A stretch of 64,000 nucleotides of DNA, taken from positions 310,001 through 374,000 of the forward strand of contig WTXG01000011.1 in assembly GCA_022496185.1 (NCBI GenBank), written 5' to 3'. Source of the stretch: Multifurca ochricompacta. Taxonomy: Eukaryota; Basidiomycota; Agaricomycetes; Russulales; Russulaceae. The position numbers and the translations under genes are program-made. This document shows positions 34,944 to 49,043 of this stretch, in pieces (the first letter of the stretch is position 1; every line of letters begins with the position of its first letter). The notes below the pieces were generated by a model. That model worked only from the letters and a program-made list of their open reading frames with translations, was not told where the DNA came from and searched no databases.

Positions 34944-37900
34944 GTGAGGGTGTCGAAAAAAAAAAATCGGGGTTCTAGACCGGGCGTATCACGAAATTAC
35001 GGAAACTTATGGTATTGCCCGTATGTGTTAACTCGCTTGTCGACATTACCCCACACCTTAAGTGTGTGGGCCTGCTTCGCCTGTCTGTCTGGGATGGCAT
35101 TGTTTCATCTCCAATTGCGATGAGAACCTGAGGAATACGTATTAACTAAGTACTGGTATGGGAAGGTTATCTCGTCGTTCACCCCGTCCCTGTTGGTGGT
35201 TTTGCCGATTGTTAAGTGTGTTCCGAGCGATTCGTTCATCCTGTGGCGCCCTAATTGAGGGGGCTCTGCGTGCGAGGGCAAGAGACTGAGACTGAGACTG
35301 GACTGGAACAAAAGAGCCACGCGAACACGCGAACTTCCCGGCCCGGCGAGATACCGAGAACTAAAAAAGTACCCGGTAGGACACATTGGTTATGCGCGGA
35401 ACGACTTTTTTGCTTTCACACGTGTCTCGTTCCTATGAAATGCACTTCTGTGTATGGTGTTATTCGGTTATTTACAATGAAATGGAAGGATATGAATGAG
35501 TACAAGTTCCCAAAAGTTTCACACACAAACTCTACACATGGTGGCGCCAGCTGGTCGGTGGCTTGATTATATTATGACTTTTTGTACACATATTCAAAAA
35601 AAGTAAGTTGCGGTGATCGGAACTAACGGCTGAGACCCAGTGTGACAATACAGAATTTTTAAACATAGACCTTCTTACCATGTGGAGATCAGAGCCCCAA
35701 ACAGATTTTTATCGAGGTAGTATTTTACAGGGGGGGAGGGGAAGGGCAGGAGGAGGACAAGATGGATGACGATGATGGACTTATTCACGGTGGCCACGGG
35801 AAGGTTAGGTTTTATTGACGGCCGACCCGACGCCTCCAAGGCACCACCGATCGTTCAAGCCTCGGGCTCGAGCCAGGAAGGGGGGATGGGTGGGGTAGGC
35901 TGGTTGGGCGGTGGGCGGTGGAGAGAATTGCAAACCCGGGCCAACAAGAAAAAAAAAAAAAACACTGACCCTGACCTTAAAATAGGGTTCGGGCCGCCGA
36001 CGACAACGACACGACGACAGCGACGGACAGCGACGACAGACAGTATTGTACATTGTGAAAAAAATGACATGACATGGATGACCCAATAACCTTCTGCTCT
36101 CCTCTTTTCCTTTTTTTTATTTTTATTTTCTATTTATACCTTCATTATTTTATTTTATTTTTGCCTCTTTGAAACAGATTTCTCGGATCCGGGAAGACGG
36201 GAAACGGTGACCGAAGGTCTTCGACTACAGATGTCCACATGTCATATCAAAGGATCCTGTGCACTCCAGACCCCGCCACCCCCCCTCCCCCCCTCTCCCC
36301 CGCAAAGGTAAAAAGAAATGCTCAATTAGTTATGAGACGGTTGTAAGCCGCTATCGCGTCAGAGGGTGAGCAGCACGCTGGCTAATAAACGCCGCTCTCA
36401 TTGGACCGATTAAGCTTGTCGTTTAACGGGTTATGACCCACCGTCGGAAAACGATACCCTTCTGGAACTTCATCAGTGCCTGGTCTGGTACGCATGTAAG
36501 ACATATGGAAGACATGGGGAAGATGGGGGTAAAGTGTCCAGACTGTTAAGACGTGTTCTAGGTAAAAGGAGAAAAGAACTACTAGTAGTAAGAAGACAGA
36601 TAATCGAGTCGTGGCTGGCCCGCTCTACATAACCCACAAGATTGTTCTAGTCAGCCTGTCGATCTGGTTCGGACGGACGGGGGAATACAGCAGAGAGCAC
36701 CGAAATGAATCGGTACATCCCAACTCTCAACCGCGAGTTAACAGAGAGATCTTCTCGAGACCCAACACAGAACACGGCACATTTACACCCACACCCACCT
36801 ACACCCGTCATTGACGATATGTGGAAACCAAATATTAAAATTAAAATAAACATAAAAAGAATTAAAATCAAAAAAATCAAATTAGATTAGAAATAGCCGG
36901 AGAGCCGGACAAAGCGTTCCGTGAGCGTGAGGTAGACCGTCATGTGAGATTCGTCCAGTTCCAGAGTTGCCTGGCGACCAAAATTTTTTCGCTTTTATGG
37001 TCCCCCCCCCCCCCCCTAGATCGATCTCTCTTTCTCTTCTCTTTCGTGGTTCAATGGGCGGTAATTAACGCCCTATGGTGTGGTGGCCCAATGAAGATCA
37101 ATCATTGTTTTTGAACCACCGCGCGCAATCCTCAGTCGCGAGGCACCCGGGGCGATAACGCGACGCGACAGAACCCCCCCTCACCACCGGAAAGGGTTGA
37201 CCTCACAGCCAGCTGACTCTTGACTCTCGACTCTTTCTCTCCTCTCCTGTCCTGGCCCGGTATAACCCAGCCGGCCCGTGGGGGAGTGGGTGTGGGGGCG
37301 GGGGGGGGGGGGGGCAAATGCGGCCCTGCTGTCAAGTCGAGAGAGAAAATCTGATCTTTCGCCACAGGTCATAAGAAAAACTTTTTCAGGGTCCTACACC
37401 AGTCTTTGGGGGGGGGGAAGCTGTGCGAGAGGTCAAGGAAGGAAGGCTTAAGGAGAGTCGTCGGGTTCCTCCCGTATGGGACAAAGAACTGCCTCACACG
37501 AGTGATGAAAAAGAATGGACGTAAAATGCCACCCCTGCGGCGTGCGGCGTGAGTTTTCAGCGATGGTATATATCCGGTATGCCATCTCATTCATCATCAG
37601 CAAGCACTTAGTTTCCCGTATCCTCCGTTTGGGGGACCCCCTTGGAGTTCTAGCTCTACATCAAAAATTCATGGGGGGGCTACTCTTTCCCTGTTGTGCA
37701 CAGGATCAATGAAACCACGAGGCTCGGGCAGAATATTGATGAGCCAGCCAGTATGACTGGTTTTAACGGGATGAGTGTTATTAGGTGATGACTAGCAAGG
37801 TCCTTTTACCTCAAACCATTGGCGGCATGTGTCCAACAAGGTTGTAAGACCGTTAATGCGCCGCAGATTACCGCCATATTTGTGATGAGCGTACATTGGT

Positions 37901-39014
37901 GACTCCTCATGGACGTACGCATTGATGACGTGCGATCGACGGTGTTGTGGGTTACATTTACAAGTTAAGGAACTCTCAACTGTCAAACGTATCTTGCAGC
38001 TGAATGCGTATATGTGACTGACTCCTTTGTTCGAGCCCGACCCCGTCGTTGTAAAATGTCGGAGGTTGATGTGGGCCACGGGAAGAAGAGTCCTAATCAT
38101 TGTTGATCTATCATCATGAACGGGGGACACGGGCCTTGTAAGACCATTAGCCAAGGTTAAAAATGAGCAGCATGATGGAGCAAAAAAAAAAACAAAAACC
38201 CGTTCGCGATGCGGGCTCACCTCCATCAGGTTATCTTCGACACACACGGAGCCTCGGAAAACGCGCTATCGACCGTTTCGTCATAAACTATCCATCAGTC
38301 GATGCCATTCTTTATACAACCCTGAACGCTTTTCGACAAGTGAAAAAAAAAAAATAAAAAAAATTAAAACAAATATTACGGCAGTAACATATTAAAAATG
38401 TCGTTCAGATAGGCATCCTCTGAATTGCCCGTGGGGTGGCCGCGTAATGAAATCGCTGAGCTCGCAACTCGTCCCCACCACTTTCAATTAAATGAGCAAG
38501 AAGCTAAAAAAACACTACCAGCACCACCAATGGTGGATCCATGTCATGCATGACCTACCAACCAATAAACGATGACATCAGGCTCGAGGTGGATCCTCAA
38601 TTAGCCATAGAATTAGCCCCACCACAAAATCCTAACAGTTTTTTTTTTTTTTTTTAATTTTTATGAAAGGACTCAAAGTTGTCTTTCCATGCGCTCATAA
38701 GATCTCGAAACTGCAGAAAATAACCTGACGGGTTTAGCGCCAGTCTCCGATAAATTGATATGATGGATAGCTTGGCGTTTAGTTTCAGGTCTAGTCCCCA
38801 TGAATTAACGCTGCAACAGGGGTAACATTCACGAAAAAGAATAAGCGACTTGAGGGGGGTGGGGACTTTTGCAACGACCATAGTCACTGAGCACTCTACG
38901 AGCGCTTGGGATCCAGAGACGGGTAATGAAGGTCAATTATTGTGTCCAACTCTAAATGCATATCTTAGGCCATTTTGATCTACCGTAAAGTACAAGCCGC
39001 AGCGAACGGGGAAA
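34944..39014. other. Gene-poor 4 kb stretch
   Basis: No gene established. It has AT-rich parts (36105-36170, 36830-36890, 38340-38400), a C15 run (37002-37016), dense G runs (37279-37314) and purine tracts. Frames are short and compositionally biased. I looked for splice-linked exons and tRNA-like folds and saw nothing convincing. Confidence 0.4.
37279..37314 (+). other. G-run cluster with quadruplex potential
   Basis: Runs of four or more G separated by one to a few bases, ending in a long G tract. Sequence-level G4 potential on the plus strand; also a place where assembly length is unreliable. Confidence 0.5.
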
Positions 39015-41213
39015 TCATGGATTCCACATCTTGCTTGTTATATATGTTAGGAGCTGCGCATCGCTGAGGGAGCGTAAATCGCTATTTCTGTCAACACCCT
39101 AAAAAAATTCCGGCGGTAAGTTCAACATAAAATTGCGAGAAATTTTGCAACTGACCTCTTCTTGGGCCTTGCGAATAACACGGGTGGCTATGAAAGCGCT
39201 TATTTCACGGATACGGTTCAGACGGGGATAGAGAAGGCCCGAATCACGTTCGTCTTGGTTAAGGGAATCAGCGAGACCCAAGGAAGAAGCCTCGACCATA
39301 GCATCGGTGACAGTCCTTGCACGGCATAGTATCGATCCCAAGCCTAGGCCTAAATCAAACAAAGTTTTCAGGAAGAAGCGCACGGCATGAGACCCATACA
39401 ATCTGACCTGGAAATATGTACATGTTGTTGCCTTGGCCAGGGTAGTGAACTTTACCCTCCCACACGGCATCAGGGAATGGTGAACCCGAGGCGAAAAGCA
39501 CACGGCCTTGTGTCCATCTGAGAGCCTCATGGAACTCACATTCAGAGAGGCTAACAGGATTGGAAAGGGGGAATATGATGGGGCGCTCATTGAGAGCAGC
39601 CATTGCTTCGATGACTTCTTGGTTGAAGGCGCCCTGGAAACATGTCAACAAAAAACCTAGATAGAGGACTCCCGGGGATAATGACCTTTATGGTGGAAAG
39701 GCCGAGCAACGCGGTTGGCTGGACATACTCAATGATGTCAGCCAAATTCGTCAAAGGTGGACCACTGTAGTCACTTCGAGAGAAGTCTATGTCACAAGGA
39801 GCGATGAGAAAAGAAAAAAAAGAGTAGAGGTTGCAGGAGATGGCTTACATTTCTTATGCTCTGCCATAGGTCCGCGAGAATCGAAAACAAGGCCTTGAGA
39901 ATCTACTATGTAGATGTGGGTTTTTGCCTCCTCTTGAGAAAGGCCTTGTAGCTTGAAGAAACTAAGAAGTTGCATGGCCACACCAACCCCAGCGGACCCC
40001 GCGCCTAGAAAGAGGATTCTGTGAGACGATAGAGGTTGACCGGAGGCGGCCGAAGAGAGTTTGGCGGCGTTCAAGAAACCAGATAGAACTACAGCCCCAG
40101 TGCCTTGCACGTCATCATTGAAGGCTGGGTAACGGTGACGGAATGAGTCAAGGTAACAAAAGGCGTGCTCAGTGGAGAAGTCCTATATTAGGCGGTCAAC
40201 AAGGTGAAGTTTAAAGAACGTGGGCATTCGTACCTCGAATTGAACCAGAAGTTTGGGGAACGCGCGTGACATTTCAAGCATGAATTCCTCCATAAAGTCA
40301 GTCATGACTTCATCCGAAACCCTTTTTTGCCGGAGGCCAAGATACAGTGAATCGTCCAAGAACTTTTGATTGTTCGTTCCGAGATCGAGACAGATCGGGA
40401 TGGTAGATGAGGGACGAATCCTAAAATAAAAAAAAGTTATGGTTGCTTGAAAACACATGCAAAGTGAAGAGTGCTCACCCTGCCCCAGCAACGTAAAGAG
40501 ACAATTTACCAATGGAGATTGGCATCCCATTGACCCCGAGATCCCCTAAACCGAGGATGCGCGAGCCTGTGGTAAGACACAACAACTTTAATAGCTGGAT
40601 CGGACAAGGGGAAAGAAAACATGTCACACCATCGGTGACGACAGAAATCCTTGCGTCATCTTTGTGTGGCCAACTCCTTAAAATATCTCCAATCTTGCCT
40701 CTGTCCTTGATGGAGATATACTGAAACAAAACGATTGGTAAATTTAAATAATGACGCATGAAATGGCGTACTAGGCCTTCGAACGGCGGAAAATGTGAGA
40801 ATGCTGAAGGCAGGCATCTCCAACAGTAGGTGTGTATATGATAGGTGTGAATTCCTATTTCCAGTTTAATATCGACTAGGGAACGGCGCTGTGTGTCGAT
40901 ATTACGCACTGGTAAGTTTTCTAAACATAGTCGGTAGAACAAGTCTTCATTCGCGTTCTTGAGTTGTGAAAGGTAGATATACTTTTCGATGGGTTTGTCT
41001 TTGGATCGTAGTTGAGTTAGACAACGGGTAGCATGAACACTTTCATCGTATGCGTAAGGCAAACGGCCGCGCGGAGGGGGAGGAGGTGCTAAGTCAAACT
41101 ATAGCGTTAACCAGACGTTGTGATGCGCAGGGAGAGGGCCTTGACGCACGTTGGGGTTCTACTTTTAACTTTTGTACACCATCAGACCAGTAAGGTGTGA
41201 GAATTAGAGTCAT
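39015..41213 (-). CDS. Malic enzyme
   Basis: Oxidative decarboxylation of malate to pyruvate with NAD(P)H. The inferred first exon (41213-41163) starts [17 protein letters not shown] and joins FDLAPPPPP at 41098. Then follow [63 protein letters not shown], the metal/malate region [19 protein letters not shown], the nucleotide-binding [36 protein letters not shown], and [16 protein letters not shown]. It ends [12 protein letters not shown] with stop at 39015. Roughly a dozen exons stay in frame throughout, all GT-AG. I cannot say from this whether it prefers NAD or NADP, nor, with no clear presequence, that it is mitochondrial; cytosol seems likelier. Confidence 0.9.
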
Positions 41214-42049
41214 CTATGCAAAGACGGAAAACAGGAAAGTGGAGTGGGGGGAAATAGTACTTCGAGAATAGTGGGGATGGGTCCATGAGAGTCCAAGTTT
41301 CTTATACGTCTCCATGACTGCTAGAATAATAGATCTGAAACGATCCGAGTGACGATCCGTCGAATCGAGAATGCGCTGCGCTGGACTGGTGGTAATTAGG
41401 TCACGGCCGTGAGCAGTGAGCAGTCTAGATCAATGGACGTTGTTGCCAGGAACGATTAGGCCCGACGGGATCAAAAATCACAACCTCGACATCATCAAGG
41501 GACCGCCTCTGCCAAATCATGATGCACCGTGGCTGGATTTAGTTATCTCTATCTCCAAACTCGGGCGTGAGACATGTACAGCGTGCATCAATGGATTTGG
41601 ACTAGACATGCAGTGCAGCGAGAAACGAGAGCGCCGATTATTTTTTTTGATCATCATCATCAGAATCAATCACAATTCCGTCAATTATTAGACCCGAACA
41701 TGATTGATATAAATCGGGTACGAGGATTGCTGCAAATAATTTATGAATATGAATGAATGGGAATTGTTGGAAGCGAAAAGTTAAAGCCGGAGCCGAGACG
41801 ACCTGAACGAACGGAGTCATGCATAGCATACATACCACCCACTCACCCGCCCTTCTTTTCGTTTTGCATTTTTGCATTTGTGCGGTCGCGTCGACCCCAC
41901 TATTCGACGCGTCTCGAATCGGACGCATTCAATCCGTCGTATCTATCCCCTTACTCCCTTACCTGGGTTGCACACAACGTCATTCTTTTTTTTAAACTAC
42001 TGGCGGCATGCTACTATTTCAACTTCCTGTTGCAGCCACGCTCGCAGGC
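41214..42049. other. Intergenic, divergent malic enzyme / ABC transporter
   Basis: Contains the promoters of both genes and possibly the missing first exon(s) of the transporter. An open frame from 41757 is hydrophobic toward its end (about 41960-42010) but I could not tie it to the transporter. Confidence 0.4.
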
Positions 42050-45000
42050 AGCACCTTTTCAGTTTTGCTTTCCGCGGATTTTCTGCTTCGAGGCGCGGTA
42101 AAATCGCCCTTCCCATTACTTCAGATAGTCCATTGGAATCCCAACCTGACCCTTTCAATGTTACCTTGCCGGAAGATATTATTGACGGAGAACCCATTGA
42201 TGAGGCCAACTTCTGGGTAAATGTACGCCCAGTTGTCTGAATACGCGCTTCTCGACCTTATCATTTCTTAGGTCAAATCACGAGGGGTACTGCTTATTAT
42301 TGCTTTCGCCGTCATAATATCTCTCCAGACTGTTTCTCTGGGTTACGCATTTCATTCTCCACACCAACCATCATAGCTACTCATCTACTTCATGTCCTGT
42401 TTGCCGTCTACCTCTCGGCTCTCGCGGTCCAATCTGTTGGCGGAAACACGATCCACTCACACACTAGGAACGTCATTCATCTCGCTGCGCTCACAACTCT
42501 CGCCTTTGTGTTGTTGGGCTTCACGGCCCTTTACCCCAATGATCGGCCCTCCATTTCAGTTCCGGCTGACGACTCTCAATCTCGCTTTTTGCTAGTCGTT
42601 TGGTATATCGTACTTGGTCTGTTCGCCTTCTCGTCTGTCATCGCAATCACCACACCGCTCGGTCCCGCTTTGTACTTCCCCGTTTCACGCATTTATTCCG
42701 AGAAAACTGTCGCTGCCATTACAAATCAGGCCCGGGATAACGTTTCCGGCGTTACAGGTCTGCAGCTGTGTTTCCCTAGATTGCGTTCGCACGTCTGACC
42801 TGCGCACAGGCGCTTCAATTTGGAATCTTCTTCTCTTCTCGTATACAACCAAGGTTGTAATGCTTGGTAACACAGCCGAGTCACTGGATATTGGTGATCT
42901 GCCCATTGTCCCTGGTTCAATGCGTGCCGCCTATCTCTTTCGTGCCATGCGTTCCACACTATCTACGATACGCCTGAAACGATTTATGTTCCGAGATATT
43001 CGTCCCGGTAGTGGCTGGGAGCTTGCATACAGACTTGCGTATGTAAACAGAGCAGGCTTTATGGCACAGATGGCACTGGCTGCAACGGGTGCTGTACTCT
43101 ACTATTCTCCTCCATTTTTCTTGCAGAAGCTGGTAAACTACCTTGAAACGGATCCAGAAAGACATGATAAGAGCTGGGGGTGGTTGTACGCTTTCGGCAT
43201 GTTTGCGACAACCGCTTTCCTCCATCTGCGTGAGTTGTCCACCATTTTTTCTCGAATTTTAGGCCTGCTCATTGCTCGTATTATATATAGTTAATGGTCA
43301 ATGTGGTCTCTTTCAACAACGACGTTGCAAGTCAGCATCGCGTTCAATTGAATTCAATTCTTTTTGCCAAGACGCTTGTTAGAAAAGACATTGCTTCGTC
43401 TTCCGGCCCATCAGAGAATATGGTCAAGGACAAAAACAGTATCGACACGGCGTCTGAAAGCTCTGATAAAAAGGATGAAGAAGATTTCTCAAGCAAGGCA
43501 CAGATCATGACGCTTATGACGACGGACGTGGACAGGGTCAGTGAATTCAGTTGGCACATGTTCACACTCGTCGGTGCGTCATGTTTCCGTGCTGTTCCTG
43601 TGACTGCTTTCTTAACCTCCTCAAGACTCCCCTATCGAGATCATTATTGGCACAATTTTCTTGTATAGATTGCTGGGTTCATCTGCTTTTGTTGGACTTG
43701 TAGCGACTTGCCTGTTCCTCCCTTTGAACCATTTTGCCGGCAAGATTGTCGTCGGTGCACAAGATAATCTTATGAAGGCGAGGGATGAGCGCGTCGCCCT
43801 GATGAATGAATTTTGGGTGCTATTCGGATGTTGAAGGTATCGACCCACTTTCCAATGCATAGTACTTAAATCTGACGTTCTCAGTTCATGGCGTGGGAGC
43901 GCAATTTCGAGAAGCGCGTGTTGAAAATCAGAGAGAAAGAGTTGAGATTCCAGAGGCTTAATTACATCATCGAGGTGCGTTTTGTTTTGCTTCTTCTGGA
44001 TTAAGAATAAAGCAATTGAGTGCCTCGGGATAGATTCTTTGGAATGGTATCTGGTGAGCAGGGTTTCTACCTTTGCGAGCTTGTTCTTATACTGTGACAG
44101 GAATGCTTCCCCCGTGATCGTAACTCTCGTGGCCTTCTTTCATTATGCTGTGATTAGGAATCAAACGTTGACGCCTTCAGTGGCTTTCACTTCCGTACGT
44201 TATCTTCCTCAGTTCCTCAGATGACTCAGGGACGAGGCCCCTTTTATGTCTGTAGGTCGCGGGTAAGTCGTGCGTATGTATCAATATGATCACGGTTGAT
44301 CGGATCCGTCAGTTTTCTCCGAGATGAAGTTTGCTCTAAACGCGCTCCCTGAAACGTTGATCAACGTGCTTCAGGTATTTTTCCCGTAAGTCATGTTATT
44401 CTACCTACTCGTTCTCCCCGTAGTCTTTTGTGTCCCTTCGGCGCATCGAGAATTACCTTCATGCAACTGAGGTCGCCCCTGTCCCTCCGCTTGGCAAGAA
44501 TATGTCTCCTATTGCCTTCCGTGGTGCCACCGTTACTTGGCCGCGGGACCGTGTGCGCTCCGGCACCACTACTGCTAGTAGTGTGCCCAGTGTGTCAGCC
44601 ACCCCGAAGACAAAATTCATGTTGATGGATCTTAACATTGACTTCCCCGAGGGCGAGTTGAGTCTCGTCTGTGGCAAGTTGGGTAGCGGCAAAACCCTCT
44701 TACTTCTTTGTACGTCTGGCTTTTGTGGCTCCCCGCTAACGTCCACTAACTGCCCATTAGCGCTTCTCGGGGAAGCGGATTTCCTCACTGGTCAGGTGAT
44801 GTGTCCCAAGACACCTCCGGACGCGATAGCATGTTTCGCAGATACCATTCCCCCTCCCGATGAATGGGCCATGGATGGTGTTTGTGCCTATGTTCCTCAA
44901 GTGAGCCCAATCTGTTTTTCAGCTGGAGAGGTGTTTTTAATTCCGCCTTGTTCAGAGTGCATGGTTGCGCAATGCGTCTATTAGGGGTAAGATCCTAGTA

Positions 45001-48000
45001 TCAACCCTCTGTTCTCAGCATGCTTACAACTTGTTGTATAGAGAACATCCTGTTCAATCTCCCTTATAATGAGAAGCGCTACCAGAAGACTCTCGAGGTA
45101 TGCGCACTCATCAACGACCTCAAAATTCTCGAGGATGGTGACGAATCCGAGATCGGAGAGCGTGGGGTATGTGCAGACCCCCTCGCATGAAAATGACACT
45201 AAAGTGTTCCGTAGGTAATTTGTCCGGTGGACAGAAAGCCCGTAGTAAGCTTCGTGATTATCATGCATCACGGAAGGTTCCCTTGATGCCATTCCACTCC
45301 AGTCTCTCTTGCTCGAGCTGTTTACTCTCGCGCTTCAATTCTCCTTCTTGATGATGTCCTTTCGGCAGGTATGTACATGTCGTTATACTGCAGGCTCCAA
45401 GCGGTGACCGATTCCGGACTTACAAGTTGATGCACACACCGCCCATCATCTCTACTTCGAATGCCTTAAGGGTGATCTTATGCGTGGGCGGACTGTCATT
45501 CTCGTTTCTCACCACGTGCAGCTGTGTGCTCCCGGTGCTAGCTATATCGTGGCTCTGGAGAATGGCCGTGTACTATACAAAGGCGATTCCCACGGCTTCC
45601 AGTCGTCGGGTGTAATAAGCAGACTTGCACAGTCCGGAGCTGGTGAGTCCACCGGACGGGACGAAGCGGAGGCTGCGACTAGCCAGACCATTGAGGAGCC
45701 CCATCAGAACGAGAAGGATGATGCGGCTGGACACAACTCAAGTTCTGAAGGAACATCACAAGATAGTTCCTCTGATACCGTAACCCCCGTCGATTCAGTG
45801 CCAATGCTTGTTAAAAAAGGACCTCGAAAGTTGGTTGAAGAGGAAACAAGGGCAGTGGGTAGGATCGGACGCGCAGTATGGGAGACCTACATCAAAGCAT
45901 GTGGTGGGACCTCATACTGGGTAATCTTCGCTGTCTCGTTTTTACTTGCCGCTGCAAGCCCAGTCGCAGAAAATGGCTGGCTAAGGTATACCTGTGATTC
46001 AACAAAGTGGTGCTAGGTTTAATGGTTTGCGTAGTCACTGGTCAGGAGCTTCTCAGGCTCATGGTGAGCCTCGGAGTCCGATGTTTTACATAGAAACCTA
46101 TGCGGCGGTGAGTATCTCTGAACTTTTCTAAGCCAATTCCTATCTCACGGTGCATAGATTACTGGCGTTGGTTAGTTCATATGTTATGATCATGCTGGGC
46201 GGTCATTTAACTCCCGCTTGGTAATTAGGCCTTATTTTCACGACTGTTCGCTGGTATATTCTCTGTTCGTGTTAAATCAACACTCTCAGCATGCAATTTA
46301 CTCACCGCTTGCTAGACACCGGCTCAATCCGCGCATCAACTGTTTATATGAGAGTATGTTACGTTCTTTATGCTCAAAGGCCTCGGGACAATATATCACT
46401 GACCGCAGAGCTCCTGGAAACTGTCTTGTTCGCGAACATCCGGTTCCATGACACCGTCTCCCGTGGAAGACTTCTTAACCGCTTTGGAAAAGATTTTGAA
46501 GGTTAGAATAACCCCTCCCGCACTCGATGATCCACGTTATACTTCATCACTCTTTGTACCAGGTATCGATAGCAGCCTTTCGGATAACTTTGGTCGTAGC
46601 ACAGTGAATGGTCTCTCTGTGTTTACTACATTCCTTGCCATAAGCATTGTTGGGGGTCCCCGCTTTTTTTTATTCATACTTGTTATCGGCTCGCTGTATT
46701 GGAACGGTAAGCAATTCTCAACTGTCTCATCGAAAAAGTTCTGAATCTCTCCCTCTAAAGTTTCAAAGGTGGGTTGCGGTTGGGCACGCCACACAGTATG
46801 TGACTCATGCCCACAAACAGATTTACGGTCAAACGTCTCGTGACATGCGACGATTGGGTATGTCAACCTTTGCCCTGACTTCCCTTATTACCTTTGGCTT
46901 AATACCCGTAGATTCGGTGACGCGATCGCCCTTGTACTCTATTTATGGCGAGACAATATCTGGAGTCACAATTCTGCGCGCTTTTGGAGCATCTTCGAAG
47001 TTTCTGCGTGACATGTTGAAATGTGTCGATACGGTAAACCGCATCAGTTTATTGAGACGTGCCTCTGACCTATGAATCGCAGAACACAAACCCTTACTAT
47101 TGGATGTGGGGAGGTAGGCGCCAAACACGAGCAATGTCATCCTAGTATGTTGATGATACTCTGTCCAGTGAACAGATGGCTGTCCGTCCGTTTCAACCTC
47201 CTCTCGGCCGTTATTGTCGGCTTGGCAGCCTTCGTATCAATCATCACGCCAACTATTGATGCCGCTCTTGCTGGTTTTATTCTTGCTTTTGCATCTACCG
47301 TCACGAATGATGTAAGTAATACACGGTGCTTATACCATTTAAACGGCGCACTGATCTCAATTCCAGATTTTATTCATGGTATGCCAAATTTATCACCTAC
47401 ATGCACACTAAAGTCCCGATTGATACCCATTAGGTTCGGCGGTTCGTCAGTCTTGAGCAGTCGATGGTGAGAAATATCCGCCTTCGACTGATGTAGTGAA
47501 ACTGATATTCTATGAAGGTCGCACTTGAGCGAGTCAAAGAGTACTCCGAACTTCCAAAAGAACCCGCTGAATTCTTGGAGCCGCGTCCACCGGTATCTTG
47601 GCCATCCAGGGGAGAGATTGTGTGCGAAAATCTCGTCATTAGATATGCAGTAAGTGGTAACAATACCCTCATGTCTGTTCCGGTCCCATCCTCGGCTGTT
47701 AGCCCGACCTCCCTGATGTATTGCATAACCTGAATTTTACCATAAAACCCGGAGAAAAGGTCAGGTCAACCGGTGAACCCGTCGTGCCACTCTGATTAAT
47801 TCTATAGATTGGAATTCTGGGTCGCACGGGTTCCGGCAAGAGTACCCTGGCGTTGTCCTTCTTCCGCTTCGTTGAGGCCACTGAGGGACGAATTCGTATT
47901 GATGGCCTCGATATATCCACAATCGGCTTGACTGATCTCCGGAGCAAGCTAACGATCATACCTCGTAGGCGATGCTCCAGTTACATCATTCTTTCACGGG

Positions 48001-48905
48001 GAGTTTACCTATTTTCAGAGGATCCGACTATCCTGAGTGGCACTCTGCGCTCCACGCTGGATGTCTTTGATGAATATCAAGATGCTGAGATTGTAAGCGT
48101 CTGCCTTCGCATTCACCGTTGCTACGACTCACTTGTCCGTAGTATGAAGCGTTACGTCGCGTTCACTTAATTCCTTCAGAAGGCGAAGAAGAGTCACTGG
48201 AAGATAGTGTCAATGCCAATGTGTTCCGTGACCTTGACTCGCCTGTCTCCGAAGGTGGCGAAAACTTCTCTACGGGGTAACTGAATCACTCTTTGTGTCG
48301 TGTGTAGCATTTTCTGAGTGTACCCTTCAGAGAGAAGCAATTGCTCTGTATGGCCAGAGCCATCCTCAAACGCTCCAAGGTGCTCGTCATGGATGAGGTT
48401 TGCGTGTTTGTCCTGTCTTTCCACAGGCTGAACCACTGACACAATCGTATCAGGCAACTGCTAGGTATATTCTGCTTCTCAACATCGAAATTGTAATTGT
48501 AATTCAACCCGCGGAACAGTGTTGACTATGCTACCGACGAACTTATTAGCCAAACTATCCGATAGTAACTATCTATAAATTTAGCTCACCGTCTTAGTGC
48601 CTCATATCGCCCTACCAGTGAATTCTCTGGGAGCACAATTCTGACAATCGCACATCGTCTTCGCACTGTGATTGATTACAATAGGGTGCGTCTCAGCGTG
48701 GTCATCGACTAGAGTTTTCCCTGAACGCTGAACTCTGTCGCCTCGGTCAGGTGATGCTTCTCGAGGAAGGCGCATAGTGGAGTTTGATACCCCAGCTGCT
48801 CTCCTCTCCAATCCCAGCTCAAAGTTCTATTCGCTTTGCAAAGCTACCGGTAAGAGCGAGTTTTCGGTGCTCAAACGAATGGCCGGTGTCGTCTATAGGC
48901 ATTGA
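42050..48905 (+). CDS. ABCC (MRP)-type ABC transporter, about 30 exons, several apparent frameshifts
   Basis: Full-size exporter of the multidrug-resistance-protein group. It has an extra N-terminal membrane part (42270-42960), TMD1, NBD1 with Walker A KLGSGKT (about 44676), NLSGGQ (about 45218) and [16 protein letters not shown]2 follows, then NBD2 with Walker A GRTGSGKS (about 47822), an odd signature [14 protein letters not shown], Walker B VLVMDE and H-loop ILTIAHRL. Such pumps move glutathione conjugates or drugs across plasma or vacuole membranes. Splice sites are intact, with a 7-nt exon at 44256-44262. Six one-base losses (near 42351, 43301, 43339, 43810, 45217, 48770) break the frame, each restored by one base. 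Consensus error is the first suspicion, a young pseudogene the second. The 5' end is unresolved. Confidence 0.75.
44256..44262 (+). other. 7-nt microexon of the ABC transporter
   Basis: The seven bases gtcgcgg lie between acceptor tgtag and donor gtaagt. Including them gives [12 protein letters not shown] in frame; leaving them out breaks it. Confidence 0.6.
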
Positions 48906-49043
48906 GTAGAGTAGATAATAATAATAAGAAAACCCCATGCCACAATTCAATTAAAGAAATAGTTTCACACACATGCACATGACCACCCAATGCTTCAACC
49001 TTTATCGCCTCCGCCTGCGTGTCTACTACACTCTCACACCGTT

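Noticed and set aside
42008..42220. ATG-initiated hydrophobic frame as start of the ABC transporter
   Set aside because: The conserved [16 protein letters not shown] segment lies in another frame, and I could not join the two.
48286..48507. Short minus-strand ORF opposite the second nucleotide-binding domain
   Set aside because: Shadow of the exon encoding the LLCMARA and VLVMDE motifs.
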